NCBI GenBank assembly: GCA_011634665.1
Contig: WAEK01000002.1
Span: forward strand, 2,562,501 to 2,626,500
DNA length: 64,000 nucleotides
DNA from: Mortierella sp. BCC40632
Taxonomy: Eukaryota > Mortierellomycota > Mortierellomycetes > Mortierellales > Mortierellaceae
Reading direction: 5' to 3'
Shown: positions 32,458 to 44,354 of the stretch, in pieces
Layout of the letters: each line of letters opens with the position of its first letter
Position numbering within the stretch: position 1 is the stretch's first letter
The notes under the pieces: model-generated
Told to the model about the DNA's origin: nothing
Databases searched by the model: none
What the model saw: the letters and a program-made list of their open reading frames with translations, nothing else
Position numbers and translations under genes: made by a program

Positions 32458-32904
32458 TACTTGGTTCAAGAACAGCACCATCCTCATCCTCAATTTTCTC
32501 AGATCGCTGCCCCAACAGCAAGTTTTCAGCAGATACAAATACAACAGCAACAGAATATGTTCAGCATGTTGTTGCAGACAATACAGACACCCGCTCTACC
32601 GTAGCATGTAGAACCTCTGATGCAAATGGAGCGCATACCAATACTACCACTCTCTCAGTGGTGCCACCAGTACCCACAACGACCCCCGGCACAGTCCCAG
32701 ACACGGCCCCAAGGTCTCCAGGCACTTCAATCTTCCTCTTTTCAGCAAGGCCGGGACACCATTGCAAAGAAATGGAATTCATACTTTACGATGAGACAAG
32801 AAGTAGCAAATGAGATAAAACAAGAGGCTCAAATGCCACTTGCACCCGTATCTAGTATGAAGCTATTGATCCAGTCCTCATTCCGGCGTCCCAGTCTCAC
32901 GTAA
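32458..32904 (+). pseudogene. Gln-rich coding relic with one in-frame stop
   Basis: The + frame from 32458 reads a Gln-rich sequence (FQQIQIQQQQNMFSMLLQ) to a TAG at 32602-32604, then continues in the same frame for 99 codons (WCHQYPQRPPAQSQTRPQG; DTIAKKWNSYFTMRQEVANE) to TAA at 32902-32904. The sequence before 32458 is AATCTAG, a possible splice acceptor. The composition looks like real coding sequence on both sides of the stop. It may be an exon of a broken gene, part of the neighbouring transposon relic, or two exons of a real gene with the stop inside an intron. I do not recognise a family. Confidence 0.35.
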
Positions 32905-33567
32905 GACCGTCAATGGAATGGGTCGTCATCCCCATCCTCGTACCTCGTACCTGGCTTTTTTTTTTTTTTTTAGTGTCAATTCAATGGCTCATTTTCCGTT
33001 GGCTTCAGCCCAAATCAGCCTCACTTTTTCTTCAGTGCCTTTTTCCCTCCATCTGCTACCCCTCCTCCTCCTCCTCCTCCTCCTCCTCCTCCCCATCGAC
33101 CCATTCCTATCCAACTCATGCAGCCATCTCAAATGAGCGGCACTTTTTGGAAAATGGTTTTTTTTTTTTTCAATCAAAAAAAAAAAGCTGGTGTCTCCTT
33201 CCTGTTTTGGAAGCTGAGAGAGGATTGGACCGAAAGGATAGGTCTCACCTATCAATTTTTTTTTAATCTGTACATGAAGTCGCTACCGCCTCAATTACAA
33301 CCTATCCACCAAGAAAAAAAAAAAAAAAAAAAAATAAGAGTTGTGAGTTCCTCCAGTTCAACTGGCGCTGGTTGGTGTATCACTCCTTTGATATTGGGCG
33401 GGCAAAGAGCAACTTACTCGCTACAAAAAGAAACAATCCCGATGTTCAGATGTATTAAAGAGTGGAAGAGAGATGGCAGAGTGAATAACGATAAAAAAAA
33501 GAGCCGACATAGTTCAACATAGGAGCGTGGTGGACCAAAATGCAATCCATGTGGAAGCAGCAGCAAC
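32905..33567. other. Intergenic region, 3' side of CDC55
   Basis: Holds a (CCT)n repeat at about 33059-33092, T runs near 32957-32972 and 33158-33170 and A runs near 33175-33186 and 33313-33334. The right part should carry the CDC55 3' UTR. No gene is seen. Confidence 0.45.
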
Positions 33568-36500
33568 TTACGTAAAGATAAACAGGTTGTTTGTGGCAGC
33601 GATTGCGATAGAGTTCTCATTCGGATGCCAGGAAGCATGAAGAATCTTCTTTGTAAAGTCAATCGACTCGACATTGATATCATCCTTCTTGCCGTTCTTA
33701 ACTTTAGGTGTCATCTTGTTCTTTGCCGAGCCAACGCGCTTGGCCTTGAAGGCGCTCTTGTCAGCCTGAAGGGTCACATCGTTCTTGCCATTACGATCAT
33801 AGATGTAGAAGGTGTTGCTGTATGATCCTGTCAGCACATTGCTATTCGCAAGAAAGAAATAGTGAAATGGAAAGGGTGGGAAAGAAAGTATCCATCGTTG
33901 TTAAAAAAAATCGTCATAGTTTTGGGTCATGGGCGAAATGGGCTTGATATGGTTGTGATAGCAAAAGCGCTTGCGATGATTGATACATACTTTCCGTCGC
34001 CGCTGAATGTACACTCAAACTTGTCAAAGATACAGTCGTTCTCATAGAGGTCGCACAGCTTGTTGCGCAGATGGTCGTGAATATTGATAGTCTGCACGGG
34101 GCGGTTCTCCATGTTGATATCCCAGACTTTGAGGGTAAGATAGTCGCGCGAAAGAATGTATCGACCGTCCCTGCTGAACTTGACATCCGAAATGGATGAG
34201 ATGATCTCTGAGAAGAAAGACTTGTTACTGGGGTCCTCCTCCTCCTCGAACACTGTAGGCACATTCATTCAAATGATTGCATAAAAAGTTATGAGCAATA
34301 GTCAGAAAAAGAAAAACGCGATTAGCCATGCTGCAATGACCAAGTTGAGCCTTCTTGGTCGTATTTAGGTGAACCTGCCATCTGCTCCCTCTTCCTCCTC
34401 CAAAAGCCCACTTACACTTGGCATGTTGGTCGCAGAGCGCAGACTCTCTCATGTCGCTGAGCTTGATAGTGCCCTTGCTGCTGCTGTACATGAAAAGGTT
34501 GCAGTGAACAGGGTGGAATTCAGCAGCAGTAATCACCTCTGTCAGCTCCTCCATGTTTGCAGGCTTAATGTCCACAATGTCTATCCAAGAGCAAGATCCA
34601 GATATAGGTCAGTCTTTCAGATTGCTGAGCCCAAGAGAGTGAGAAAATGGGCAAAGAAGATACATCTGTACTAGGCTTAACAATAGCAGGTTCGTGACAT
34701 GCTCATCAAGAGATGTCCAGGAAAAAAATAATGGACAAAAAAAAAAAAAAAAACTCACTGAAGCTCTGGTCGCTGATGTTCAAGTTCCAGAGATTGATGC
34801 GCAGGTCGTCTGCCGAGATGTAGGTTTCCCCGTCCGAGTTGATCGAGATGGAGTTGATGTGGTAGGCATGCGCATTGGCATAGACCTTCCTGGGTACTGC
34901 AGCGACAATCGTGTCATGGTGCGTGAGTTTGGGAAGTCGGAGAGACGCACCGAGGAATGGTGCACCTTGGCCGTCATGGTGATTGTTCTCTGATACAACC
35001 TTGATCGACTTTTCAAAGACCTTCCACAGCTTGACTGTCTTGTCTATGAACCCAACACAACAATGGAAGCCAAGAATAGGACAGGGTTGAGCATTGAGCG
35101 AAAGACCTGATCCTGGCTACTGCAACTTGATGACAACAAAATATAGCAACAGGCAGCCTTGCTAAATGAAGGAGAGAGAGAAAGAGAGAGAAGAAAAGAG
35201 GAGAAAGGGTAGTGGAATCCTTACCATTGGTGGAGAGTAAAAAGTGCGCTGAGTTCTGGCGTTTGCACCACTTGATCTTGTTAATCTTCTCCTCGATCTC
35301 TAAGCTCTTCAAGTAGTCGAACTCTGGCTCATGCGACTGAAATTCAGTGTGGAACTTGTACTCGCACCCTTTTTTCTACGTGGATGAAAAGGAAAGCGTG
35401 GCCAAACAAGCGTGGACATGAGTTTCATTCCTTGTGACCCAACGAAGACAGTTTTTTTTGCTTCAAAGGAGACTCGACCCATCCAATGTCCTTGATCGAT
35501 AGGAGCTTACACCCTCATTGCGCTCAAACAGGACGACTCGTCCTCCCTTGTCTCCTGTCGCCAGATAGTCGCCGGTATGGTCAAACTCGACGGTCGAGAT
35601 AATATCAGCTATAAATGTTGGAACAAGGGATAAAGTAAGAGAGAAGGCGAAAGAGAAGAGAAAGCGGGTTGGATAGAATAAGAGAATGAAAGAGAGAAAG
35701 AAAGAAAGAAAGAAAGAAAAAGAGAGAACGAAACAGAGAGACAGAGAGCATAGATAGGTCAGCGCGCTGAGAGCAGCTAATTCGAGCATATTATTTGTAT
35801 AATGAAGGACACCATGGTGGCTGCCATTCGTCCTATCAGCCATGTCCTTGGTCTTTGGAGAGTGCTCTTTTGGCCCCGGGGCAGGATGGTGCCTCTTTGG
35901 CGGGCCGGATATCTCCCACGGAGAAGCAAGATACTGACCACCAAACGCGCAGGGATCGGTACCCGCGCCTCCCATTTTACTCTTTCCTTCCAGGTCCAAG
36001 AAAGGGACGCGTCACCACATCAAGATGCCCTTGAACCCCGCTTCAGTGAGCAAGCATAGGGGGCCCCAGCCTAGGCTGTTGGTGGACAGTGGAATATGTG
36101 GGAAGAAGAGGAAGTAGCCAGGGATCACGTTCTCGGCGGGTCTTGGACGCCAACCTTGTGTCCAGATGAGGTCCAGAAATGCAGGACAGCAACTGAAGAC
36201 GAAATGTATGACGTTGATTTCCAATGGGCCACAAAACATATACACCCACAACACACATCTCATCCAAAAAAAATAAAGAAAAATAATAATAATAATAATA
36301 ATAAAAAAGCGAAAATGAAAGAGAGAAAAGAGAAGGTTGGACAGTAGAGTCATTCCTCCATGGGGAGCAATGGGGTGCCACCCCACGGTCAAGATGATTG
36401 TCTTGAGTCGTGGGCGCGAGATAAGTGGCTCAGGTGTGCAGGTGACAGAACGTGATGAGACGGGGGCAGATGGGTACGAATTGGGAGCAGCCTTGCGACC

Positions 36501-36638
36501 AGGCATGCAGTCGCCCTCGCCACATATCCCTGGGCCTTCTCCAGTATGGCTCCGATGAGGCCGACAAAAGGTAAAAGGATAGATGTGGCGACAAGAGACC
36601 GAGAGAGAAAGAGAGAGTGGGAGCGGAGGATGATGATC

Positions 36639-36675
<37 letters not shown>

Positions 36676-36769
36676 CGGAGAGGAGGTTACCTTCTGTGAT
36701 GTCCTCGACCTCGCCCTTGTCACCAAAACATTGTGCAAATTTCCAAGAGTGCTCCGTGTCCGAGGCCAT
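33568..36769 (-). CDS. CDC55: Protein phosphatase 2A regulatory subunit B (B55/PR55)
   Basis: The B55 subunit directs PP2A to substrates in mitotic entry and exit and other cell-cycle steps, in cytoplasm and nucleus. Seven exons: 36769-36691, 35608-35511, 35375-35225, 35043-34759, 34580-34416, 34252-33991 and 33841-33568; all junctions keep frame and give 437 residues, the usual size. The seven-bladed propeller is recognisable from [112 protein letters not shown] and [14 protein letters not shown] to [22 protein letters not shown]. The [17 protein letters not shown] block is close to identical to animal and yeast homologues. Intron 1 is about 1.08 kb, long for this window, with a 35-nt A run (sense) just after the donor. 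The stop TAA lies in an ACGTAAGT that could also be a splice donor, so a few extra C-terminal residues are possible. Confidence 0.95.
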
Positions 36770-37183
36770 GATGCGTTCTTTGTGCTTGACTCCTGGCGGG
36801 CTTCAGATGGCGGTGGTAGTACGGGTGCGGCTGATTGGCGACTGGTTGGCGATGGATTGGCGGTGGTGGAGGCGAAGGAATGGTTGGATGCGGATTTTTC
36901 GATCAATGGAGCGTTGTTGTTGAAGATATGGGTGGGAGAAGGAAAGAAAAGAAAGAAAGAAAGAGGGTGTGAGAGAGAGAAAGAAAGAGAGAGTGTGAGA
37001 GAGAGAAAGAGAGAGAGAAAGAGAACGAGAGAGAGAGAGAGAGAGGAGAGAAAGAGAGTAAGAGAGAGACGCACACACGCAGAGAGAAAGCGAGAAGGCA
37101 AGAGGGTCAGAGAGGGTGAGAAGGGAGAAAAATACGAAAAAAAAGCAAGTCAGGAAAAAAAATGCACGTCCACACCCCACTGG

Positions 37184-37226
<43 letters not shown>

Positions 37227-37336
37227 CTTCAAATCTCTTCTCTCTTTCTTTCTCCTGGTTGTCTTTGCTGCTGTTCGTTCACTGCTGGTTGTTGTTACAA
37301 CTCCAGCCATCGGTGCATGACCTCTATATCCTACCC

Positions 37337-37384
<48 letters not shown>

Positions 37385-39281
37385 AGAGAGACTGAGAGAG
37401 ATAGAGATAAAGAAAGAAAGAAAGAGAGCTCCCGACCCGCACGTCCTCCTCCTCCTCCTCCTGCTCCTGCCCGTCTGTTTGTCCGCCCATCTGTTCATCC
37501 ATCCTTTGCCTATGCTCTAGGCCGGCCGCATGTGCCGCACATGCTGGACCAGGACAGTTCGCCTGGCAAGGGGGTCCCAAGGGAAGGCTACCGCCCATCA
37601 ACACAAACGCAAGGCACGACACAGAGACGCGACAAAAGGGAATCTGCTTGAGGATAGTGGGAGGCAGACGACCGTATCCGAGCACGCGAGAGCGCAGCAT
37701 AGACGGACATGCTTTACCTTTCTCTTTCTCTTTCTCTTTCTCTCTCCCTCTCATTCTCACATCCAAACACCTATTCTTCTACTCTTTCATTCCTCAACTT
37801 ACCCTTGGATAAAAAAAAGTCGAATGGCGTGCGCAAGAGAGAGAACAAAAGACAAGAGATGGATAGCTGAGGGTGAGAACAAGGGAGTTGATAGGAAATA
37901 GAGCAGGGAGGGACGCAGATTGCGGGGGACAGCAGCGCGTCGGGGGTATGGTATGAAAGGGCTAGACACGAGCTCAGTCTCGATCAAGTGGGTGCATCGA
38001 GCGCCAGATGAAGAAATGTCAAAGATGATGCTGGTGCGACAGATGATGAATGGCCTGAACAGTCAGAAAAAAAAAAAAAAAGAGAGGAAAAAAAATTTTT
38101 TTATGGCGACACGATGGTCATAGTCAACAAGACTCACTCGTTGTCTCTTTTTTTCACATTCACACACTCACACAGGCCTCGCGACTGGCCGGGCACGAGA
38201 GCTTTCCTGGCAACACGCACGCCGCACCGCAACAACACTCCCGCGCTCGTGGCCATGGCCCGTGTGCGAATGGACTGGGCCGCACTCCTATGGACCCTCG
38301 CCAGTGTAGCATGCCTCGCACGGCCATCCTACGGGATCGTCTTTGACTGTTCTGCATGGCTGAGGTTTGGCCTTGGTCACCAGCTGTCCCCTCCCCCTAC
38401 TCTCCTTCACACCTTTGACAGCGGAGCCTGTGTGCGCCAAGGCGCATGGCAGCGCCTGCATACAAATCACTCTGCCATCCCGCCATGTCCTACCATATCT
38501 GTGTGAGAGCCGGTGCAGTCCATGGAAGAGCCAGGGGTGGGTGGGTGAGGGGAAACAACAGTCGGGGCCATTATCATCATCCTTTTCTCTCTCTCTCTCT
38601 CTCTCTCCACCTCGACTCTATGACTCCACCCTCGGACGGGAGCCCTTCGTTACAGCCTGTCCTCCGCTCGTGGTCGAAGCGTGCTCAAGTGGTTCTGGCC
38701 AATAAGAACTCGAGAGACGTGGGGCTCAATCGGGTCAGGGCGTGGGCACTGGAAGTCAGGCAAATACAAGCTCGTCCGGCGCGTAATTCTTTCTTCCCAT
38801 GGTTTAGTTCCACAACTTGATCCTCTTCACCTTTCACCTTTGTGCTGGTAGTGAGAAATAAAATGGTGGGTGTGGGAGGGGGGGAGGTGAGAGAAGGAGA
38901 AGGAGAAGGAGAAGGAGTGGTACCTGGATGCATGGACCTGCTTCTTGTCTCCACGCCGCCATTGGTAAAATCCAGATGGGCGGGTGGCAGCCTTTGGATG
39001 AGCGAGACGGTGCTGCATATTGATATGCATGCCTTTGTACTTGTGATGTTTGGAGGGATGCAACGAGTCCACGGGTTCAGCTGGTGCTCGGCTGTTTCGT
39101 GCATCCTATGCATGCACCCTGGCCAAAGGATGACCCGGCTCTGGGCGGCAGCAGGGGGACGTGCCGATGGGCAGGGCGAGGCGCAGGAGAGCCAGGCGGG
39201 ATTGTGTCCCTGGGCGGGTGGGTGGGGGAGAGAGAGATGGTGGCCACCGCAACGTGATCTGAAAAAGATACATCCGGGAGA

Positions 39282-39330
<49 letters not shown>

Positions 39331-40720
39331 GAGAGAAAGAGCAAGAAGAAGAGGGCGATGGATAGTGATGAAAGCCTGGGATGGGGACTGTCCCTCTGAT
39401 CGGTGGCCATGTGGCATTGGTCTCTCTTTCCTTGCTTCTCTCCTGCCCTGGTAAAATCAGTCTATCAGCGACGCGGAAGGAAGGGACCACAGGTAGTGCT
39501 CTCATTTTTTTATTTTCTTTGGTTCTTCTTGCATATGAATCACTTTCGAAAGCAGCGAATCCGCTTTTTGTCCACCTGGGCATCCTGTCTTCATTTCTCT
39601 TTCTTTCTTCTTTCTTCTTCTTCCTCCTTCATCTCCATCTCATCTCATATCCCATCCCATCCCATCCCATCCCATCTTACCCAATCCAACCCAATCCTAT
39701 TACCATCCATCTTTTTCAATCCATCCATCCTATCGATTCCATTCATTTATCTACTGCCTCCTTTCTTTCTCAACTCTCTCACTTTCACCTTCACTCTCTC
39801 ACCTTCACTCTCTCCGCTGTACTCGTTCGTCAATTCAGCACCTCCAACCAACCCAGTGTAAGTGATCAGACCCTGCCTGCGATGCTGATCCGCGACGCGA
39901 AATCGGAGTGCCCATTCGCAATCCTTTGCCCTATCCTGCCTCCTTTCGTGTCTCGGTTGGTGGCAACCGCATTACCGCGTTCTGCTGTCACAACGGTCCA
40001 CTCCCTGGCGTTGCTTCGTTTCTATTCTTTCTGCAAAATGCTCCCCTATCCCCACCACCATCCCTTGTCTATTCACCCGCCAATTCACTGTCATTGCTGC
40101 TGCCTTTCTGCTGCTACTTCCACCCCTAATCTTCTGTCTGTGCTTCAGAAAATGGAAGACTCCCTCCTCCATCTCCCCACTCCTCATCCCACCCCTATCC
40201 CCTGTTTGACCAGAGAAACAAGAGAGCGCCGATAGAGAGAAAGAGAGAGAAATAGACACAAAGAGAGAAAAAGAGATGTCTGTCAATGATTACAAGAGAG
40301 CAAGTGAGCGGACAGCATCACATCTTGACAAAAAAAAAAAAAACACCGGACGAAAAGGAGACTAATATCGGAGACAAGTTGTGGTGTGGTGATGTCGATG
40401 CCGCAGGGACCGAGCTCTGCTGCGTTCCTTTGGGCAGACTCCTCTTCTGCATCCATCCTCTCTACTCATCTTCCTCCCCTGTTTGATGACAAAAAAGAAG
40501 TGCTCACCACACAAAGGGCATCTTTAGGTCAAAAGACTCTTGGAGACACAAGAGCAAAGGGCAAAGGGAAGGGCCAAAGAGGACCACAATACACAACAGG
40601 AGCACAGAGAAAGAGAAAGAGCAAGGTGGAGAGGGATTGAAGGAGAAGGAGATAAACAGCCAGAGAGATGACCGCACCATCACTGCTAGTTAGTTGTCGA
40701 AGCACACACACACACACACA

Positions 40721-40754
<34 letters not shown>

Positions 40755-40846
40755 GCTTCTCCTTTTGTTCACCGTCTTTTTTTTGTAGAGTCCCTCGTTT
40801 GGCCTCTTTTTTTTCCTTCCTCCGCTCTTCTCTCCTCTCCTCTCTT

Positions 40847-40896
<50 letters not shown>

Positions 40897-41224
40897 GAAG
40901 GTTTCAACATATTCAATCCACTGTTTGCTGCTCATCCCTACTCACAATCCAATTCCCAGCGACTTCTCTCTCTCACCCCTTCTTTGCTGCACTCTACTCC
41001 ATTCATCTGCGTATGACCGTCTTCCTCCTCCAGGACCATGCGCTTTTCGTTCGATGACTTGCCACTCCCTCGATCCGGGTTGCTGAACTGTTCTATCTGC
41101 ACCTCAATTGCTAACAGCCCCTTTTTTTTTTTTTTCCTCCCTTTTTCCACCTTCTTGCACGACTTTTTCTCCTCCTCATAGCCAAAGGCGCAGCTATTGA
41201 ATACCACCATCTCTCAACCCAGCC
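36770..41224. other. Gene-poor divergent intergenic region
   Basis: About 4.4 kb between CDC55 (-) and the coiled-coil gene (+), so it should hold both promoters. Purine-rich + strand (GA tracts at 36960-37060) lies upstream of CDC55, i.e. CT in its sense. Further: CT 37190-37228, GA 37338-37382, CTC near 37445-37465, A run near 38067-38080, GA 39286-39330, ATCCC tandem 39645-39680, CA then CT 40706-40751, CT 40855-40893, T run near 41120-41136. CT tracts on the + strand precede the gene at 41225. Open frames here follow the repeats. I see no supported gene. Confidence 0.45.
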
Positions 41225-42833
41225 ATGACCAGCGTTCATAGCAACACATCGCACTCGTTTACTCGACCAGTGCTCCCCTACGCAGGATCTCCTAGCATTC
41301 CCAGAAAGAATTCGATGATGTCTGGACCCGCAACGCCCGTTTTGTCCTCGTTTGCTATTGACTTGATTGCACAGGCAAGTAATGTTTCTCTGTCATTGAC
41401 AAAGGAGGAGAGGAGCGGTGTCATACCTCGGGCCCTGTCTAAATCTAGACTTGGAAGAGTTAGTGGTCTAACGCTATCAGAGCACGACCTGCATCTCAAC
41501 CGATGAGCGAACAACTGCACGTTTGTTGGGCCATGCGGCGAGTGGTCGTGAAGGGCTCTGTTTATTGCATCTTATTAGTATGTATGAACTGCATTTGGGT
41601 TTGGCCAGCCCAGCCCAGGCATGAGATGGACAGTCTGACTAACATAGCCTATTTTTTATTTTTTATTTTTTGGTCCTCACATATTCACTCACATCAACTC
41701 ACATACATAATCACACATACACCACCTTCCAGTTCGACAACTACAGGGTCAATATGCGCGAGAATCTCCAGCGTGAGGTGGAGGAGAACATTCACAAGGT
41801 AAGGAAGGAGGGAAGGAAGGTGCTAATCTTGGACGGACGGTGGGCTTATCTCCCTTTTTTTTTTTGTTTTGTTTTGTACTCTCTATTTCTATTTCTATTT
41901 CTAACAGGAAATACTGGATTCTCTCAATCACTCACTCATTCTCTTGTGTATGTATAGGCCAAGATCCTCAAGGAGGCGATGAAAGAGTCGAGTGATATGG
42001 AGGCACAAGCCCTCGCGGACCAGGAGCTGAACAAGGACGGTGGATCGACCTCGAGCAATCGCAGCCGAACCAGCCTCAATCGTCTGCAACAATACGGACA
42101 TACTCCCTATCAGCTCCAACAACTCCCTTCTCTACAAGCAAATGGTAAAACCCCTCATGGTGTCAATGGTACCTCGCCTGAAAAGCGATCGCGACTGGAT
42201 CGACTCTTGGGTCGGAAAGGAAGTGCTGCGACAACCAATACATCGGTCAAGACACAACAGGTTGCGCCACACCCAGTCCCTCTACCACACCAAGAGGAAC
42301 TGAATGGGTCCGTAGCGCATTCGAGCTCGAGCGAGGTAGATGCAGGCGAACTCAAGTACTTGCGTATGGATGAGACAGATGAGGAAGAAGAAGTTCAAGT
42401 CCTTGATCGTTCCATGCCCCCGGGGGCTGTTCCTCGCGCTGCTACTACGACAGAAGGTCCAAGCACAGAGGTCAAGTTGCACCCGACGCGTGCCAAGACC
42501 TTCTCCTTGCCCAAGAGTCTCCGGAATCTGAAACGCCGAATTGCGGCGCTGCGAGCCAAAGGCACGGACCTGGATGCAGAGATGCGTGAGAAGGAGGAAC
42601 GGGAGCGGGCCGTGAATGGAGGCACGGGCGAGGAGAAGAAAAAGTTTACTTTGATCCGGTTGCTCCCCTGGAGGTCGACCAAGAAGCCTTCTTCCCCAGC
42701 AGCAGGAACATCTGTGACAACAACAGCGACAGGGGCAAAGGTCACATTGACAGAAACAACAACATCAGCAACGACGGAGGTATTGGGCGCCCGCCTCAAT
42801 TCAGGCACTGCTGCCGCAGGAGTGGGTTATTGA
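41225..42833 (+). CDS. Unknown protein with a short coiled coil, GC-AG intron
   Basis: Three exons, 41225-41374, 41733-41798 and 41958-42833, all phase 0, give 363 residues. The first intron starts with GC (CAG-GCAAGT) and ends CCAG; joining there restores FAIDLIAQ-FDNYRVNMRENLQ. Residues about 40-90 form an amphipathic, probably coiled-coil helix (NLQREVEENIHK, AKILKEAMKESSD). The rest is Ser/Thr/Gln-rich with a basic cluster (SPEKRSRLDRLLGRKG), an acidic patch (DETDEEEEVQ), a basic helix (LPKSLRNLKRRIAALRAKG) and a Thr-rich end. No membrane segment or catalytic motif. I do not recognise a family. The helical core suggests a protein-protein interaction or membrane-associated adaptor, but that is a guess from composition. 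Confidence 0.65.
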
Positions 42834-43006
42834 TGATGCAGGCGTTGCTGCACCACTGCACAGGCCGCGCGCGCCGCGGAAAGGGAGCAAAGGCGCTTTC
42901 TCTCTGCTCCTGGAGAAGAAAAAACCATAAAGTTCGATATTTTGCGAATTGCATCTGCTGAGGCATTCGTCATTCACTTCACCCCTACACACACCACAAC
43001 ACACAT

Positions 43007-43042
<36 letters not shown>

Positions 43043-43906
43043 CCAAATACCCCTTCTCTTGCTCGCTCTTTTCTCCAAGAGTTAGCGACGGCAGTCCATT
43101 TTATTCGTTGTTTTCTTTTTCTTCTTTTTTTCTTTTTTTTTCATTGTGTCCCGTAGATAAGTCCGAGTCCAAGGGCCATTCCATTCCTTTCCTTCCCCCT
43201 AGCTAGCTAATATTCCCTGTAATACAAAATTTCGTCAGCAGCAAACAAACAACCTCTGCATGTACTCTGCAACGGCCAAAAAAGACAAAAGGGCAAAAAG
43301 AATAGCAGAGGGATCAATGGTCTGGCTGGGATGGGTAAGAGAGAAGGACTACGGTAGTGGAATGGGGAGAGTAAGCGTCTGGAACAATGACCGCATTGCG
43401 GCACCGGCTCCTTGGGAGTCTATTTCTGGAGGCGAATGTTTCTCAGTCGCTGGGTCTATTCGAGCAAACAGTCCCAGCAGTCTATTGAGCCACAATGATT
43501 CTCAAAAAAAAAAAAAAAAAGAGGTACCAGGGGGGGCGCTCCCAAAGAGTGTGCGTGCGCAAGTCTCGTGGGAAGACACCACGGACTACGTTCAAGATTG
43601 ATATTATCTCTCTCCCCCTGTTCTTCCGTTCCGTTGCAGAGAGATACCAATCGCTAATTATCAAGCTGGGAAATTGCGGTTAGTGGAGGTCCTGGAGAGA
43701 ACTGCATTCTGCATTTGTGTATTTGTAACCGCGCCAAAATAAAAGAGAGAGAGAAAAACCCAGCAAGCGCCCATTGGGCGTCATCCACTCCTAACACTCC
43801 GCGGCCACTAAAGGATAGCTCGATGGTGGCGGCGCCCGAGATGACGGCTGTGGTCAACCACCGTTAGTGTCCAACGGTCTTTTCTTGTCATCTTTGTCTT
43901 TGTCTT

Positions 43907-43942
<36 letters not shown>

Positions 43943-44354
43943 CACAACGTCCACCACCTCGAGGAGTCTTCTCTTTGTCTCTCTGCCTCTCAGCTGTTCT
44001 CTCGCTCCCCATCTGCCCTTTCTCCTTCTTCCCTTGCCTCTCTGTTTCTCTCTCTCCATTCTTTCGTCCCATCCCATTCCATTTTTTTCATCCTCTTATC
44101 CTTCATCTCTCTTATACCATTAGCAGCGACGAATCTCACTACCCCCGATCGCTCCATTACTCCTCGTCAGCTATTTGCTGCATCGCTCATCCACCCCACC
44201 ACGCTTGCATTCGTCGTCCAATGCACAGCACCACCACTGCCTCGGCCACCCCCTGACATTCCTCGGCGACATCCTCCCATACCCACACCTACACACACTC
44301 TCTCTCCATTCCATTTTATTTTTATACTCAACCAACCCGACCTCTCTTCGGGAT
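42834..44354. other. Intergenic region upstream of the ADAM gene
   Basis: Contains an AC repeat at about 43012-43042, T-rich 43125-43143, an A run near 43502-43519, CT repeat 43910-43938 and pyrimidine-rich sequence 43960-44340 leading to the ADAM start (CT-rich in the coding sense). No gene is seen. Confidence 0.45.

Noticed and set aside
36430..37101. A - strand frame of 223 codons overlapping CDC55 exon 1
   Set aside because: Different frame from the real exon and dominated by CT-repeat Ser/Leu/Phe; a shadow.
38255..38506. A + strand frame of 83 codons whose start looks like a signal peptide (WAALLWTLASVACLARPSYG)
   Set aside because: Tempting as a small secreted protein, but no supporting intron, no conserved Cys pattern and it lies in a repeat-rich gene-poor block; kept only as a note.
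39381..40235. A + strand open frame of 284 codons
   Set aside because: Mostly translation of pyrimidine-rich tandem sequence (ATCCC and TCT units) and no recognisable domain.
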